Positions 5,436-12,155 of a DNA stretch of 14,902 nt are shown here, one piece after another. Made by a program: the position numbers and the translations under genes. The number at the start of each line of letters is the position of its first letter. Within the stretch, counting starts at the first letter, position 1. The DNA comes from Actinomycetota bacterium (GTDB lineage Bacteria > Actinomycetota > Acidimicrobiia > Spongiisociales > ZC4RG35): contig JAKEHF010000088.1 in assembly GCA_022615295.1 (NCBI GenBank), positions 1-14,902 of the forward strand, in the 5' to 3' direction. The notes under the pieces are model-generated. The model made no database searches and had not been told where the DNA came from. It saw only the letters and a program-made list of their open reading frames with translations.

Positions 5436-6467
5436 ACGCCAGATACGCCCGTCAGGCCAAAACGTCTCGAAGTCCTTGGGGAAGACGGTGAGCGCCGGCA
5501 GGAGAGCGAGGTCCTGACCCTCCAGGGGTCCCTCCCGGGCCAGACCGAGCGAAGGGTCGAAGCGGGTCCCGGTGGCCACGTCCACCAGCCCTCCGTCCAC
5601 GACGGCCAGCTCGACGACTCCCCCTTCGACCCGACGGGAGAAGACGGCCCATCGGTCGGGATCACCGGGGTCGACGACCACGGCCACCTCCGCCCCGCCC
5701 ACCACGTCGTTGACCACTCCCAGCCCGGCCACATCGGCATATGGATAGGCGGTGGTCTTCGAGCCGATCTCAACCACGATGGCGATATCGTCGAGACCGA
5801 CCACCATGGGGAAGCCGAAGGTGTCGATGGCCAGGGTCTCGGGATGGGCGGCCACCCAGGCATCCCACTGGGTGAGGGTCGAGGGGAGCAGCTCGATCGT
5901 GGACCCCTTCAGCTCACCGACGATCGCCTCGCCCAGCGGCTGGCTCCAAACACTGCCGGTCTCGTGGTCCCACCAGGTCATGGCGTTCCCCCACAGGGCC
6001 CCCTGATTGCCGAACAGGACCTCCCGGCCCCCGATCTCCCGGCGATGGACCATCGCCGTCCCGCAGAGCGGTCACCAAGAGACCAGGATCGGGCTCCCGG
6101 CCAGCCAGTCGTTGACCATCTCGTGGACGTTGAGGAAGTTGATCGGGAAGGCATGCGCCTCGCCGTCGAGGGCGACACCGACGATCAAGGTGTCGGACGG
6201 CCAGTCGACCTCCGAGGCAGACACGAACACAGGGTCATAGACCGGGTCGATGTCGTCACGCCGGAGCACCTGACGGAACCCTTCCGGCACCGACTCCCCT
6301 GCGCCCACCGGGTCGTAGGTCACTGCCGGATCACCCTCCACTGCCTCGAGGAGGGGCTGATCGGCCGCCGGCTCGTCTCCTCCGAACAACCGGACGGCGC
6401 CCACCGCGCCGGCAACCACGACCAAACCGATGATGGTCAACAATGTTCGAGGCGCTCCGCTGCTCAC
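5430..6467 (-). CDS. DUF3179 membrane-anchored protein, candidate selenoprotein (UxxC; TGA read as Sec at 6072-6074)
   Basis: Two adjacent minus-strand frames are in phase and separated by a single TGA at 6074-6072. Read through, they give one 345-residue protein starting at GTG 6467. Residues 8-25 are hydrophobic (TLLTIIGLVVVAGAVGAV), a signal anchor or signal peptide. The DUF3179 core follows: AHAFPINFLNVHEMVNDW, then ILVSW-U-PLCGTAMVH (U at residue 132), FGNQGALWGNAMTWWDHETG, and VWSQPLGEAIVGELKG. The family normally has CPLCGT, so the TGA replaces exactly the first Cys of the CxxC pair; UxxC is a common arrangement in redox selenoproteins. A perfect hairpin lies 14-32 nt after the TGA (see 6040-6058). 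The second half shows no other damage. The function of DUF3179 is unknown; the CxxC suggests redox or metal chemistry at the outer face of the membrane. The alternative is a nonsense mutation or a base-call error. Confidence 0.8.
6040..6058 (-). promoter_or_regulatory. Bacterial SECIS-like hairpin downstream of the in-frame TGA
   Basis: On the minus-strand mRNA, CGGCGAUG (6058-6051), loop GUC (6050-6048) and CAUCGCCG (6047-6040) form a perfect 8-bp stem. If the G-C pair closing the loop opens, the loop reads GGUCC. Bacterial SECIS elements are stem-loops just 3' of the UGA, with a G (often GGU, as in the E. coli fdhF AGGUCU loop) in a small apical loop 16-37 nt from the UGA. Here the loop G is 22 nt after the UGA. 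Outside the perfect stem, CUC (6068-6066) can pair with GAG (6038-6036) across an internal loop. Confidence 0.7.
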
Positions 6468-6900
6468 GTCTTTTGGCTACAACACTCCCGGAGCTACACC
6501 ATTCCTGAGGCACGAGCGCTAATACGGCGTGAATCCGACACGTTTAGGCCCAGGACCCCGACATGATCGACCAATCGTCGCCTCCGATCCGACGCCTTAC
6601 AAACGTGGCATCGAATGGTTGCGATCCGGGGAACCGACACCCGACAGTGGTGGCGGCAGAGCAAGCGTGAGTAGGTGACATTGCAACTCACCGGTCGGTG
6701 TCTCGAGGCGAGACTGGTGCCGCTGGACGGCTCCGTCTAGCCGGGAGGCCATGTCATGGAGAGGACCGATGATGGGAACACCATCGAGCTGGGTGGTCTC
6801 GGCCCCGGGCGGTTACCGGGTCGATATCGCCCCGACCCTACCCGTGCCCACTGCGTCTGCCCCGGTACCCGATGTGTTCGTCGTCGCAGGCCGACCCTCG
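6468..6900. other. Intergenic region, no supported gene
   Basis: These 433 bp lie between the start of the DUF3179 gene and the end of the metallo-beta-lactamase gene, both on the minus strand. The open frames here have no family character. Two hairpins could end the upstream minus-strand transcript. One is GGGTCG/CGACCC at 6818-6823 and 6833-6838, 60-80 nt after the MBL stop. The other is GTCTCG-AGG-CGAGAC at 6701-6715. Neither has a U-run. The promoter of the DUF3179 gene must lie in the 6468-6600 part, but I cannot place its boxes. Confidence 0.4.
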
Positions 6901-7758
6901 TCACGGAAGCCGGCCGCTGACATGGGTGTAGCCGACCCGGACCCGTGACCCATCGCTGGTGAGGGTCACGTGGTAGTTGAGGTCGGTCCGGTAGGAGACG
7001 AATCCCCGGCCGGCCAACTCCGCCACCACGTCGGGGTGGGGATGGCCGTGGGGCACCACGTGGCTGCTCATGACCAGCCGGGTGCGTCTCGGGCTGATTC
7101 GATCGAGGAGGGGTGTCTGATCGGCCGGGTCGAAGATCCCGTTGCGTCCACCATGATGGGGAACCTGCACGTAGGTCGGGCTTGGAGGGAGCCTCTCGAT
7201 GATGACCGGCCAGTTCTCGGCCTCGGCGTCACCGGTGAGCACGAGGCTGGTCCCTCCCAGGGTCAAAGCCAGCACCACCGAGTTGTTGTTCTCGTTGCTG
7301 GTGTCGATCTCATTGAAGTTGGGCCATAGCACCCGCAGTTCGGCGGGGAAGTCGACCTCGGGAGCCCCCAGGATCTTGGTCTCGTCGATGGCCTGATGGT
7401 TGAGGACCCGGTCGCTTCGGTTGGCGAAGTCGAGCAGGACGCCGTAGGTGGTCGAGGCCACCGACTTGGGGTACCAGAAATGACGGGTCCCAAAGGTGCG
7501 GATCATCTCCTTGAGACCACGGGCATGGTCGGCGTGACCGTGGGTCAGCAGCACCCACTCGAAGTTGTGCTGCTGCGCCTTCCAGTCGATCCCGAGACGC
7601 TCGAAGTAGCGCTTTACGAATGCAAGAGCGGTGCGCTGTCGCTCGTAGTCGTTGCAGTCGATGAGCCCGAATCGTCTCCTCCCCGAATCGTCGAAACCGT
7701 CGATGAGGACACAGTCACCCCAACCGACGTCGATCAGCGTCACCGAGAGTTGGCCCAT
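6901..7758 (-). CDS. ComEC/Rec2-like metallo-beta-lactamase-fold hydrolase
   Basis: This is a 285-residue, single-domain MBL-fold protein without membrane segments. The N-terminus (SVTLIDVGWGDCVLIDGF) is the ComEC-type strand-loop. The metal site is THGHADH (His73, His75, Asp77, His78). Further motifs are NENNNSVVLAL (about 155-165), LVLTGDAEAE (Asp177), VPHHGGRNG (His201/202) and GHPHPDVV (about 238-245). This order is that of the ComEC/Rec2 beta-lactamase domain, a family of phosphodiesterase or nuclease type. All metal ligands seem present, so it is probably an active hydrolase, likely cytoplasmic; the substrate is unknown. The start is ATG 7758, 1 nt from the stop of the upstream gene, with GGTGGAG 4 nt before it. 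The two genes are translationally coupled and should act together. Confidence 0.9.
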   Translation of the reverse strand: MGQLSVTLIDVGWGDCVLIDGFDDSGRRRFGLIDCNDYERQRTALAFVKRYFERLGIDWKAQQHNFEWVLLTHGHADHARGLKEMIRTFGTRHFWYPKSVASTTYGVLLDFANRSDRVLNHQAIDETKILGAPEVDFPAELRVLWPNFNEIDTSNENNNSVVLALTLGGTSLVLTGDAEAENWPVIIERLPPSPTYVQVPHHGGRNGIFDPADQTPLLDRISPRRTRLVMSSHVVPHGHPHPDVVAELAGRGFVSYRTDLNYHVTLTSDGSRVRVGYTHVSGRLP

Positions 7759-7759
7759 C

Positions 7760-8395
7760 TCACTCCACCCGATATCTCAACTTGATCTTCTTCTCCGGGA
7801 AGGCTCGCCGCGCCTCCTCGATCTGGAGCTCGGCCCAACGGTTCACGGCCCGAGTCTCCGATGGTGAGGCGAGCACCTTCCCTACCGCCTCGGCAGCCAT
7901 CAGCTCGGTCAACGTGATGTCACCTGCGGTGTAGCGGTAGGCCAGCTGAAAGACCCCCAGCTCGACCCGGAGCACCTCCCCGCGGCCCAGCCTCTCCACG
8001 ATCTCGCTCGTCCCCCATACCGGGGCCCGCTCGCACCAGGTCTTGGGAAGCCACACGTCCTCCAGTTGCACCGTCAGCGGGCCCTCCTTCTCGAGAGCGA
8101 AGAGGGCGGCGATGTCGTCGGGGTCGATGAACAGATCGGGGTCGGCATCGGTCTTCGGGTCGGGGGGGCGCACCGCGCTGTAGACCACACCGAGCACGCC
8201 CAGGGCGCCGAGACCCTGGAGACCGGCGAGCGGGGGCAGCTCCACGGCCCACACCGAGGCCGGCGCCTCGGTGGTGACCACGAAGTATGTGGCGCGCAAC
8301 ATCGCCTCCCCGTCGATGTCGCGCTCGGCGTCGACGGTCACGGGTATGTGGACCTGATGCATCCCGCCGGTGGAATCTATCCGCCCTATCGCCAC
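7760..8395 (-). CDS. Unknown protein coupled to the MBL-fold hydrolase
   Basis: This is a 211-residue soluble protein starting at GTG 8395. I do not recognise the family. Visible features are an N-terminal beta-rich segment (GGMHQVHIPVTVDAERD, then ATYFVVTTEAP), a hydrophobic Gly-rich stretch (LAGLQGLGALGVLGVVYSAV, about 57-76), an acidic part (DADPDLFIDPDDIAAL, about 83-98) and a charged helical C-terminus (AELQIEEARRAFPEKKIKL). The Gly-rich stretch could be one membrane segment or a buried helix. Its TGA at 7760-7762 is 1 nt from the ATG of the MBL gene, so the two probably form one functional unit. It may be a partner or substrate adaptor for the hydrolase, but that is only context. Confidence 0.75.
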   Translation of the reverse strand: MAIGRIDSTGGMHQVHIPVTVDAERDIDGEAMLRATYFVVTTEAPASVWAVELPPLAGLQGLGALGVLGVVYSAVRPPDPKTDADPDLFIDPDDIAALFALEKEGPLTVQLEDVWLPKTWCERAPVWGTSEIVERLGRGEVLRVELGVFQLAYRYTAGDITLTELMAAEAVGKVLASPSETRAVNRWAELQIEEARRAFPEKKIKLRYRVE

Positions 8396-8433
8396 GGTTG
8401 TCTTTCTTTCGCGATCTCGACGCGACCAACCGT

Positions 8434-8480
8434 TTCTGTGAAGCTAATTACCTGCTATACGGGGAATAAGCTTCACAGAA
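8434..8480. repeat. Long inverted repeat (12-bp perfect arms)
   Basis: TTCTGTGAAGCT at 8434-8445 is the exact reverse complement of AGCTTCACAGAA at 8469-8480. After one mismatch, ATT (8447-8449) pairs with AAT (8465-8467), leaving a loop of about 15 nt. The segment is much more AT-rich than its surroundings. It starts 39 bp upstream of the unknown gene at 8395 and covers the stop codon of the receiver-like gene. There is no T-run after either arm. It could be an operator, an mRNA structure or a mobile-element scar. Confidence 0.6.
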
Positions 8481-8781
8481 GTGTGGGCAGTCTCTGGAAA
8501 AGTCGTGATCTGGGGTAGGCGTCGCGGCATCCGGCGGTGATGGCGGCTTGGAGCGCCTCGGTGTCGACGTGGGGGCCATAGGCGATCACGGGGGGGCCGA
8601 TGGCGACGACCTCCGTGGGGCTGAAACCGGTGCCGAGATCGAGAAGGATCAGGTCGGCTGTGTCAAGACCCGGATCGTCGAGGGTCCTCGCCACCCCGGC
8701 GTCGGGAACAGCCAACCGAATCCGTTCGGCGTCCATGAGGTTACGGGTGAGCACCACGAGACCGGCCATTCCGAGATTCAA
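8473..8781 (-). CDS. Degenerate receiver-like small protein
   Basis: This protein has up to 102 residues. LVVLTRNLMDAERIRLA, then DLILLDLG, VIAYGPHVD, LQAAITAGCRDAYPRSRLF and LPTLL follow the beta-alpha order of a response-regulator receiver fold and match a short actinobacterial conserved family. The Asp at residue 48 (LLDLG) sits where the phospho-acceptor would be. The acidic pair after strand 1 and the conserved Lys of strand 5 are missing, so phosphorylation is unlikely. There is no output domain. The TTG at 8781 is the longest start, but the ATG at 8769 (M-A-G-L-V-V) fits the fold better. It is divergent from the TetR gene, with about 90 bp between, and its stop codon lies inside the long inverted repeat. 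Confidence 0.7.
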   Translation of the reverse strand: MNLGMAGLVVLTRNLMDAERIRLAVPDAGVARTLDDPGLDTADLILLDLGTGFSPTEVVAIGPPVIAYGPHVDTEALQAAITAGCRDAYPRSRLFQRLPTLL

Positions 8782-8798
8782 ATGCTCGCCCTAGGGTG

Positions 8799-8828
8799 TT
8801 GACAAACGGGCATCCTTGCGCCTATGTT
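8799..8828 (+). promoter_or_regulatory. Promoter of the tetR-hydrolase operon
   Basis: TTGACA at 8799-8804 is a consensus -35 box. After 18 bp, TATGTT at 8823-8828 is a good -10 box. Transcription should start near 8835, inside the palindromic operator, 30-35 nt before the TetR start codon. Confidence 0.75.
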
Positions 8829-8830
8829 CG

Positions 8831-8848
8831 TTCGGTCGAACGACCGAT
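8831..8848. promoter_or_regulatory. TetR operator, site 1 (autoregulation)
   Basis: TTCGGTCG-AA-CGACCGAT is palindromic over 16 bp (8832-8847). It begins 2 bp after the -10 box, where a bound TetR dimer would block RNA polymerase. The overlapping CGTTCG-GT-CGAACG (8829-8842) is a second small palindrome. A near-identical site occurs at 14320-14337. Confidence 0.75.
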
Positions 8849-8867
8849 TAGCCGAACCTGGAGTGTT

Positions 8868-9467
8868 ATGACCACCACTGAGCAGAAGGGCGAGACCGCC
8901 CGAGGGATCCTCACCGCAGCCAAGACCGCCCTGCTCGAGGTGGGGTATGCCGGATTGTCCACCAGGGCAATCGCCGAGACCGCCGGAGTCCCTCTCAGCC
9001 AGATCCATTACCACTTCGGGTCGAAGCAGGGGTTGGTCCTCGCCGTTCTGGAACGGGAGAACCAGCGACTCCTCAAACGACAGGAGCGTCTCTATCACGA
9101 GGAACTGCCGCTGTGGAAGCAGTGGGAGCAGGCCTGTGACTATCTCGAGGACGATCTGGCCTCCGGATATGTCCGGGTGCTCCACGAGATGATGGCGGTG
9201 GGATGGTCCGACCCCGAGATCGGCAAGGCGGTGTGGGGCCAGATCAAGGGTTGGTTCGACCTCCTCGCCTCGGTGGCCGAGCGAGCGGCAAACGAGTTGG
9301 GCGGTCTAGGACCGTTCACTCCCTCGGAGGTAGCTGCCCTGGCTGGTCTTCCCTTTTTGGGGGCCGAGGCGATCATCCTCCTCGGGCTCACCGAGAAGGA
9401 TCTGCCTGCCCGATCTGCGTTGCGCAAGGTGGGCGCGATCATCCGTACCATGGAGGAGGAGTCATGA
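8868..9467 (+). CDS. TetR-family transcriptional regulator
   Basis: This is a 199-residue TetR repressor. Residues 10-58 hold the N-terminal helix-turn-helix domain: ARGILTAAKTALLEVGYAGL, then STRAIAETAGVPLSQIHYHF and GSKQGLVLAVL, a textbook TetR signature. The rest is a helical ligand-binding and dimerisation domain (WKQWEQACDYLEDDLASGY, and AALAGLPFLGAEAIILLGL). The start is ATG 8868, with TGGAG 4 nt upstream; upstream in-frame codons would run through the promoter and operator and are rejected. The gene heads the operon, and its stop overlaps the start of hydrolase A (ATGA). It very likely represses its own promoter through the site at 8831-8848 and the secreted-protein gene through the site at 14320-14337. 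The ligand is probably a substrate or product of the operon enzymes. Confidence 0.93.
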   Translation: MTTTEQKGETARGILTAAKTALLEVGYAGLSTRAIAETAGVPLSQIHYHFGSKQGLVLAVLERENQRLLKRQERLYHEELPLWKQWEQACDYLEDDLASGYVRVLHEMMAVGWSDPEIGKAVWGQIKGWFDLLASVAERAANELGGLGPFTPSEVAALAGLPFLGAEAIILLGLTEKDLPARSALRKVGAIIRTMEEES

Positions 9468-10378
9468 GGGCTCGGGAGCCCGACCGGTCGGGAATGGTCG
9501 AGGTCGACGGAATCGGGATCGCCTACGAGGTCTTTGGTGACGGCGAGCCGACGATCCTGCTCCTCCCCACCTGGATGATCCTCCACTCCCGGTTCTGGAA
9601 GCTCCAGGTGCCCTATCTGTCACGGCACTTCAGGGTGGTGACCTACGACCCGCCCGGGAACGGGAAGTCCGAACGCCCCCTCGACCCGAAAGCTCACGGC
9701 GTCTATCCCCATCTTCGCTACACCGAGAGGATGCTCGATCAGGTCGGCGCCGATGCCGCGGTCCTGGTCGGGCTGTCCCAGGGTGGGGAGTTCGGGGTCT
9801 CCTTCGCCGCCGAGAGGCCGGATCGAGTTCTGGGGATGGTGCTGATCGGTCCCGCGGTCGCGGTATTGGAGAAGGGCCCCAGCGAGCGGGCCCGGTTCAT
9901 CATTCAGAATTTTGAGCGGACCCACCCTCCATTGCCGCCATCGGGCGTCCCCCGGGGCGTCCCCGACGAGCCCGGCGACTGGACCAAGTACAACCGGCAG
10001 TACTGGCTCGGCGACCTGGAGGACTTCGCCTGGTTCTTCTTCGGGCAAGCCTTACCGGAGCCCCACTCCACCAAGCAGATCGAGGACTGTGTTGGCTGGA
10101 CCGTCGGCACCGCCGGTGAGCTACTCGGAGCGGAGTGGGATGCCCCCAACGGCGACATCGCCCAGTATCGGGAATGGGCAGCGAGGGTTAGCTGTCCGGT
10201 GCTTCTCATACACGGCGTCGACGATCGGATAGTGCCAATCGATTACGCCGAGGAGCTGGCCCGGCTCACCAGGGGCCGGCTCCTGACGATCGAGGGGGCC
10301 GGGCACATCCCACTGGCCCGGGACCCGGTGAAAGTGAATCTCGCCATCAGGGATTTCGTGGAGGTGGTGGCTGCGTGA
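9464..10378 (+). CDS. Alpha/beta hydrolase A (Ser105 nucleophile)
   Basis: This is a 304-residue, single-domain alpha/beta hydrolase. The oxyanion-region strand is ILLLPTW (31-37). The family motif VPYLSRHFRVVTYDPPGNGKS runs from about 49 to 69. The nucleophile elbow is LVGLSQGGEF with Ser105. The acid lies in IHGVDDRIVP (Asp253 or 254) and the His in GAGHIPLARD (His281). The lid region carries EPHSTKQIEDCVGW, shared with the three following paralogs. The triad is complete, so an esterase, lactonase or related acyl hydrolase activity is likely, probably cytoplasmic; the substrate is unknown. The start is ATG 9464, overlapping the TetR stop by 4 nt, with GGAGGAG just before. The frame is open further upstream, but that is a shadow of tetR. 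Confidence 0.93.
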   Translation: MRAREPDRSGMVEVDGIGIAYEVFGDGEPTILLLPTWMILHSRFWKLQVPYLSRHFRVVTYDPPGNGKSERPLDPKAHGVYPHLRYTERMLDQVGADAAVLVGLSQGGEFGVSFAAERPDRVLGMVLIGPAVAVLEKGPSERARFIIQNFERTHPPLPPSGVPRGVPDEPGDWTKYNRQYWLGDLEDFAWFFFGQALPEPHSTKQIEDCVGWTVGTAGELLGAEWDAPNGDIAQYREWAARVSCPVLLIHGVDDRIVPIDYAEELARLTRGRLLTIEGAGHIPLARDPVKVNLAIRDFVEVVAA

Positions 10379-11259
10379 GGGCGTCGCTTCCCACCGAGGA
10401 GGGTGTCGTTGACCGTGACGGGGTCGAGATCGCCTATGAGGTCTATGAGAACGACGGCCCGACTGTCTTCCTCCTCCCGACCTGGTCGATCTTCCACAGC
10501 CGGATCTGGAAGATGCAGGTCCCCTACCTGGCCCGGCACTTTCGGGTTGTCGTCGCCGATGGCCGCGGCACCGGCCACAGTGGACGGCCGGCCGGTCCGG
10601 CCGGCTACACCGTCTCCCAATTCGCCGAGGACGCCTTCGCGGTAATGGACGCCACCAAAACCGCGGCTTCCGTTTTTGTGAGTTTGTCCTGCGGCGCCCT
10701 CTGGGCCCTGGAGATAGGCGACAGGGCGCCGCACCGAGTTGCTGGTTCTGTATTCATCGGACCAGCTGTGCCGCTGGCCCCACAGTTGGACGAACGAAGA
10801 GTCCAGCGCTGTGATGAGATCATTTCAGACCCACAGGAGTGGGAGAAGTACAACGTCGCGTACTGGCATCGCGAGCACCTGGGGTTTCTCGGGTTCGTCG
10901 TCGCGAAGATGTTCACCGAGCCTCACTCCACCAAGCCGATCGAAGACTCGATCTCCTGGGGGTTGGACACTTCGCCCCAAGTGCTTACTGATAGCGACCG
11001 AGCCCTCGACACCGTGACTCGGCTCGGGGTGGGGCGACAGGCGAAGCGAGCCCGGTATCCGATCCTGGTCATCCAGGGAGACCATGATGCGGTACGCAAC
11101 CCCGCGCAGGCTGCGTCGTTCGCGGAACTCTCTCGAGGCGATCTCCTCAAGCTGCAAGGGTCCGGTCACGCGCCGAACGTGCGGGATCCGGTTCAGGTGA
11201 ACCTGGCGATCAAGGAGTTTGTGGATCGGCTCGCAGCCCGAAAGACGGTCCTGGCATGA
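10375..11259 (+). CDS. Alpha/beta hydrolase B (Ser105 nucleophile)
   Basis: This 294-residue paralog of hydrolase A shares the same N-terminal layout (EVYENDGPTVFLLPTW) and VPYLARHFRVVVADGRGTGHS. The elbow is FVSLSCGALW with Ser105; the usual Gly two before Ser is replaced by Ser (S-L-S-C-G). The acid is in IQGDHDAVRN (Asp236 or 238), and His265 is in GSGHAPNVRD. The paralog signature EPHSTKPIEDSISWG is near residue 182. The triad is complete. The start is GTG 10375, overlapping the stop of hydrolase A (GTGA). It closely resembles an actinobacterial group of hydrolases seen alone or joined to adenylate-cyclase-type regulators. The substrate is unknown; the divergence from A within one operon suggests a different substrate range. 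Confidence 0.93.
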   Translation: MRASLPTEEGVVDRDGVEIAYEVYENDGPTVFLLPTWSIFHSRIWKMQVPYLARHFRVVVADGRGTGHSGRPAGPAGYTVSQFAEDAFAVMDATKTAASVFVSLSCGALWALEIGDRAPHRVAGSVFIGPAVPLAPQLDERRVQRCDEIISDPQEWEKYNVAYWHREHLGFLGFVVAKMFTEPHSTKPIEDSISWGLDTSPQVLTDSDRALDTVTRLGVGRQAKRARYPILVIQGDHDAVRNPAQAASFAELSRGDLLKLQGSGHAPNVRDPVQVNLAIKEFVDRLAARKTVLA

Positions 11260-12155
11260 GGGCGCGCTACCCCGACAGCGAGGGCTATATCGACCGCGAG
11301 GGGGTCGGCATCTACTTCGAGGTGCACGGCGAAGGTGAGCCAACCCTGATGCTCATCCCGTCGAGCCCGATCACCCACTCCCGCTCGTGGAAGGGTCAGA
11401 TCCCCTACCTCGCCCGCCATTTCAAGGTGATCACGATGGACGGCCGGGGCAACGGGCGGAGCGACAGGCCGACAGCGGTCGAAGCCCATACCCGGAAAGA
11501 GAACATCGCCGACATGCTGGCGGTGATGGATGCAGCCGGGGTTGACTCGGCGGCATTTGTCGCCCACTGCCACGCCAACTGGTGGGTGGTGGAGCTGGTC
11601 GCTGCCCACCCGGAGAGGGCGCTGGCTCTGGTGGCCATCGAGCCCGGGATCCCCTACCTCGGAGGGGGTAATCCGTATTGGGCCATGAGCTCGGACACGT
11701 TCGAAGAAGTGCTCGAGGAACCCAGCGGGTGGCAGCTGTTCAACCGCCACCTGATCGAAACTGAGCACAGACGTTGGCTCGAGTTCTTCTTCACCGAGCA
11801 ATTGGTCGAGCCCCACTCCACCAAGCAGTTGGAGGACATGGTGGGTTGGGGGCTCGAGTCGACAGGTGAGATCCTGGTGGCTGGGGAGCTGGGGCAGGAG
11901 CTGAGCGCTCCGGAACGCGAGGAGTTCGAGGAGCTGTGCCGATCTCTCGACCTGCCGATCCTGGTTATCCACGGGGAGTTAGACCCTTGCCAGCTCGTAG
12001 GGAAAGGGCGGGCGTTCGCCGACCTGGTCGAGGCCGACTTGGTGGTCTTCGAGGGAGTCGGGCATCTCCCCCACGGCCGCGAGCCGGTCAAAGTCAATCG
12101 GTTGATCAAGGATTTCGTGGGTCGGGTCGGCGTCAGGATCGAGGTCACAGCATGA
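11256..12155 (+). CDS. Alpha/beta hydrolase C with Cys105 in the nucleophile position
   Basis: This is a 299-residue paralog. The fold is clear from EGEPTLMLIPSSP, IPYLARHFKVITMDGRGNGRS and VEPHSTKQLEDMVGWG. The nucleophile elbow reads FVAHCHANWW, so Cys105 takes the place of Ser, flanked by two His instead of small residues. The acid (Asp243 in IHGELDPCQL) and base (His270 in GVGHLPHGRE) are kept. In the superfamily, a Cys nucleophile is known for dienelactone hydrolase. Here the retained Asp and His argue for an active Cys enzyme, or for acyl transfer, rather than a dead copy. The start is ATG 11256, overlapping the stop of B by 4 nt. The product is very similar in N- and C-terminal sequence to the hydrolase half of the next gene. 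Confidence 0.92.
   Translation: MRARYPDSEGYIDREGVGIYFEVHGEGEPTLMLIPSSPITHSRSWKGQIPYLARHFKVITMDGRGNGRSDRPTAVEAHTRKENIADMLAVMDAAGVDSAAFVAHCHANWWVVELVAAHPERALALVAIEPGIPYLGGGNPYWAMSSDTFEEVLEEPSGWQLFNRHLIETEHRRWLEFFFTEQLVEPHSTKQLEDMVGWGLESTGEILVAGELGQELSAPEREEFEELCRSLDLPILVIHGELDPCQLVGKGRAFADLVEADLVVFEGVGHLPHGREPVKVNRLIKDFVGRVGVRIEVTA

Noticed and set aside
6751..6948. 65-residue open frame on the plus strand
   Set aside because: There is no Shine-Dalgarno, it has Pro/Ser/Val-rich arbitrary composition, and it overlaps the end of the MBL gene.
8434..8480. Integron attC site or loxP-like site
   Set aside because: The arms lack the GTTRRRY/RYYYAAC core of attC and do not resemble loxP; no integrase or cassette is nearby.
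8796..8867. N-terminal extension of TetR from an ATG at 8796
   Set aside because: It would translate through the promoter and operator; ATG 8868 has a proper Shine-Dalgarno and fits TetR length.
9203..9463. Upstream extension of hydrolase A
   Set aside because: It is an out-of-frame reading of tetR; the paralogs all begin MRA at the overlap start.
11936..12151. Upstream extension of the hydrolase-glycosyltransferase fusion
   Set aside because: It is an out-of-frame reading of the end of hydrolase C; ATG 12152 aligns with the paralogs.
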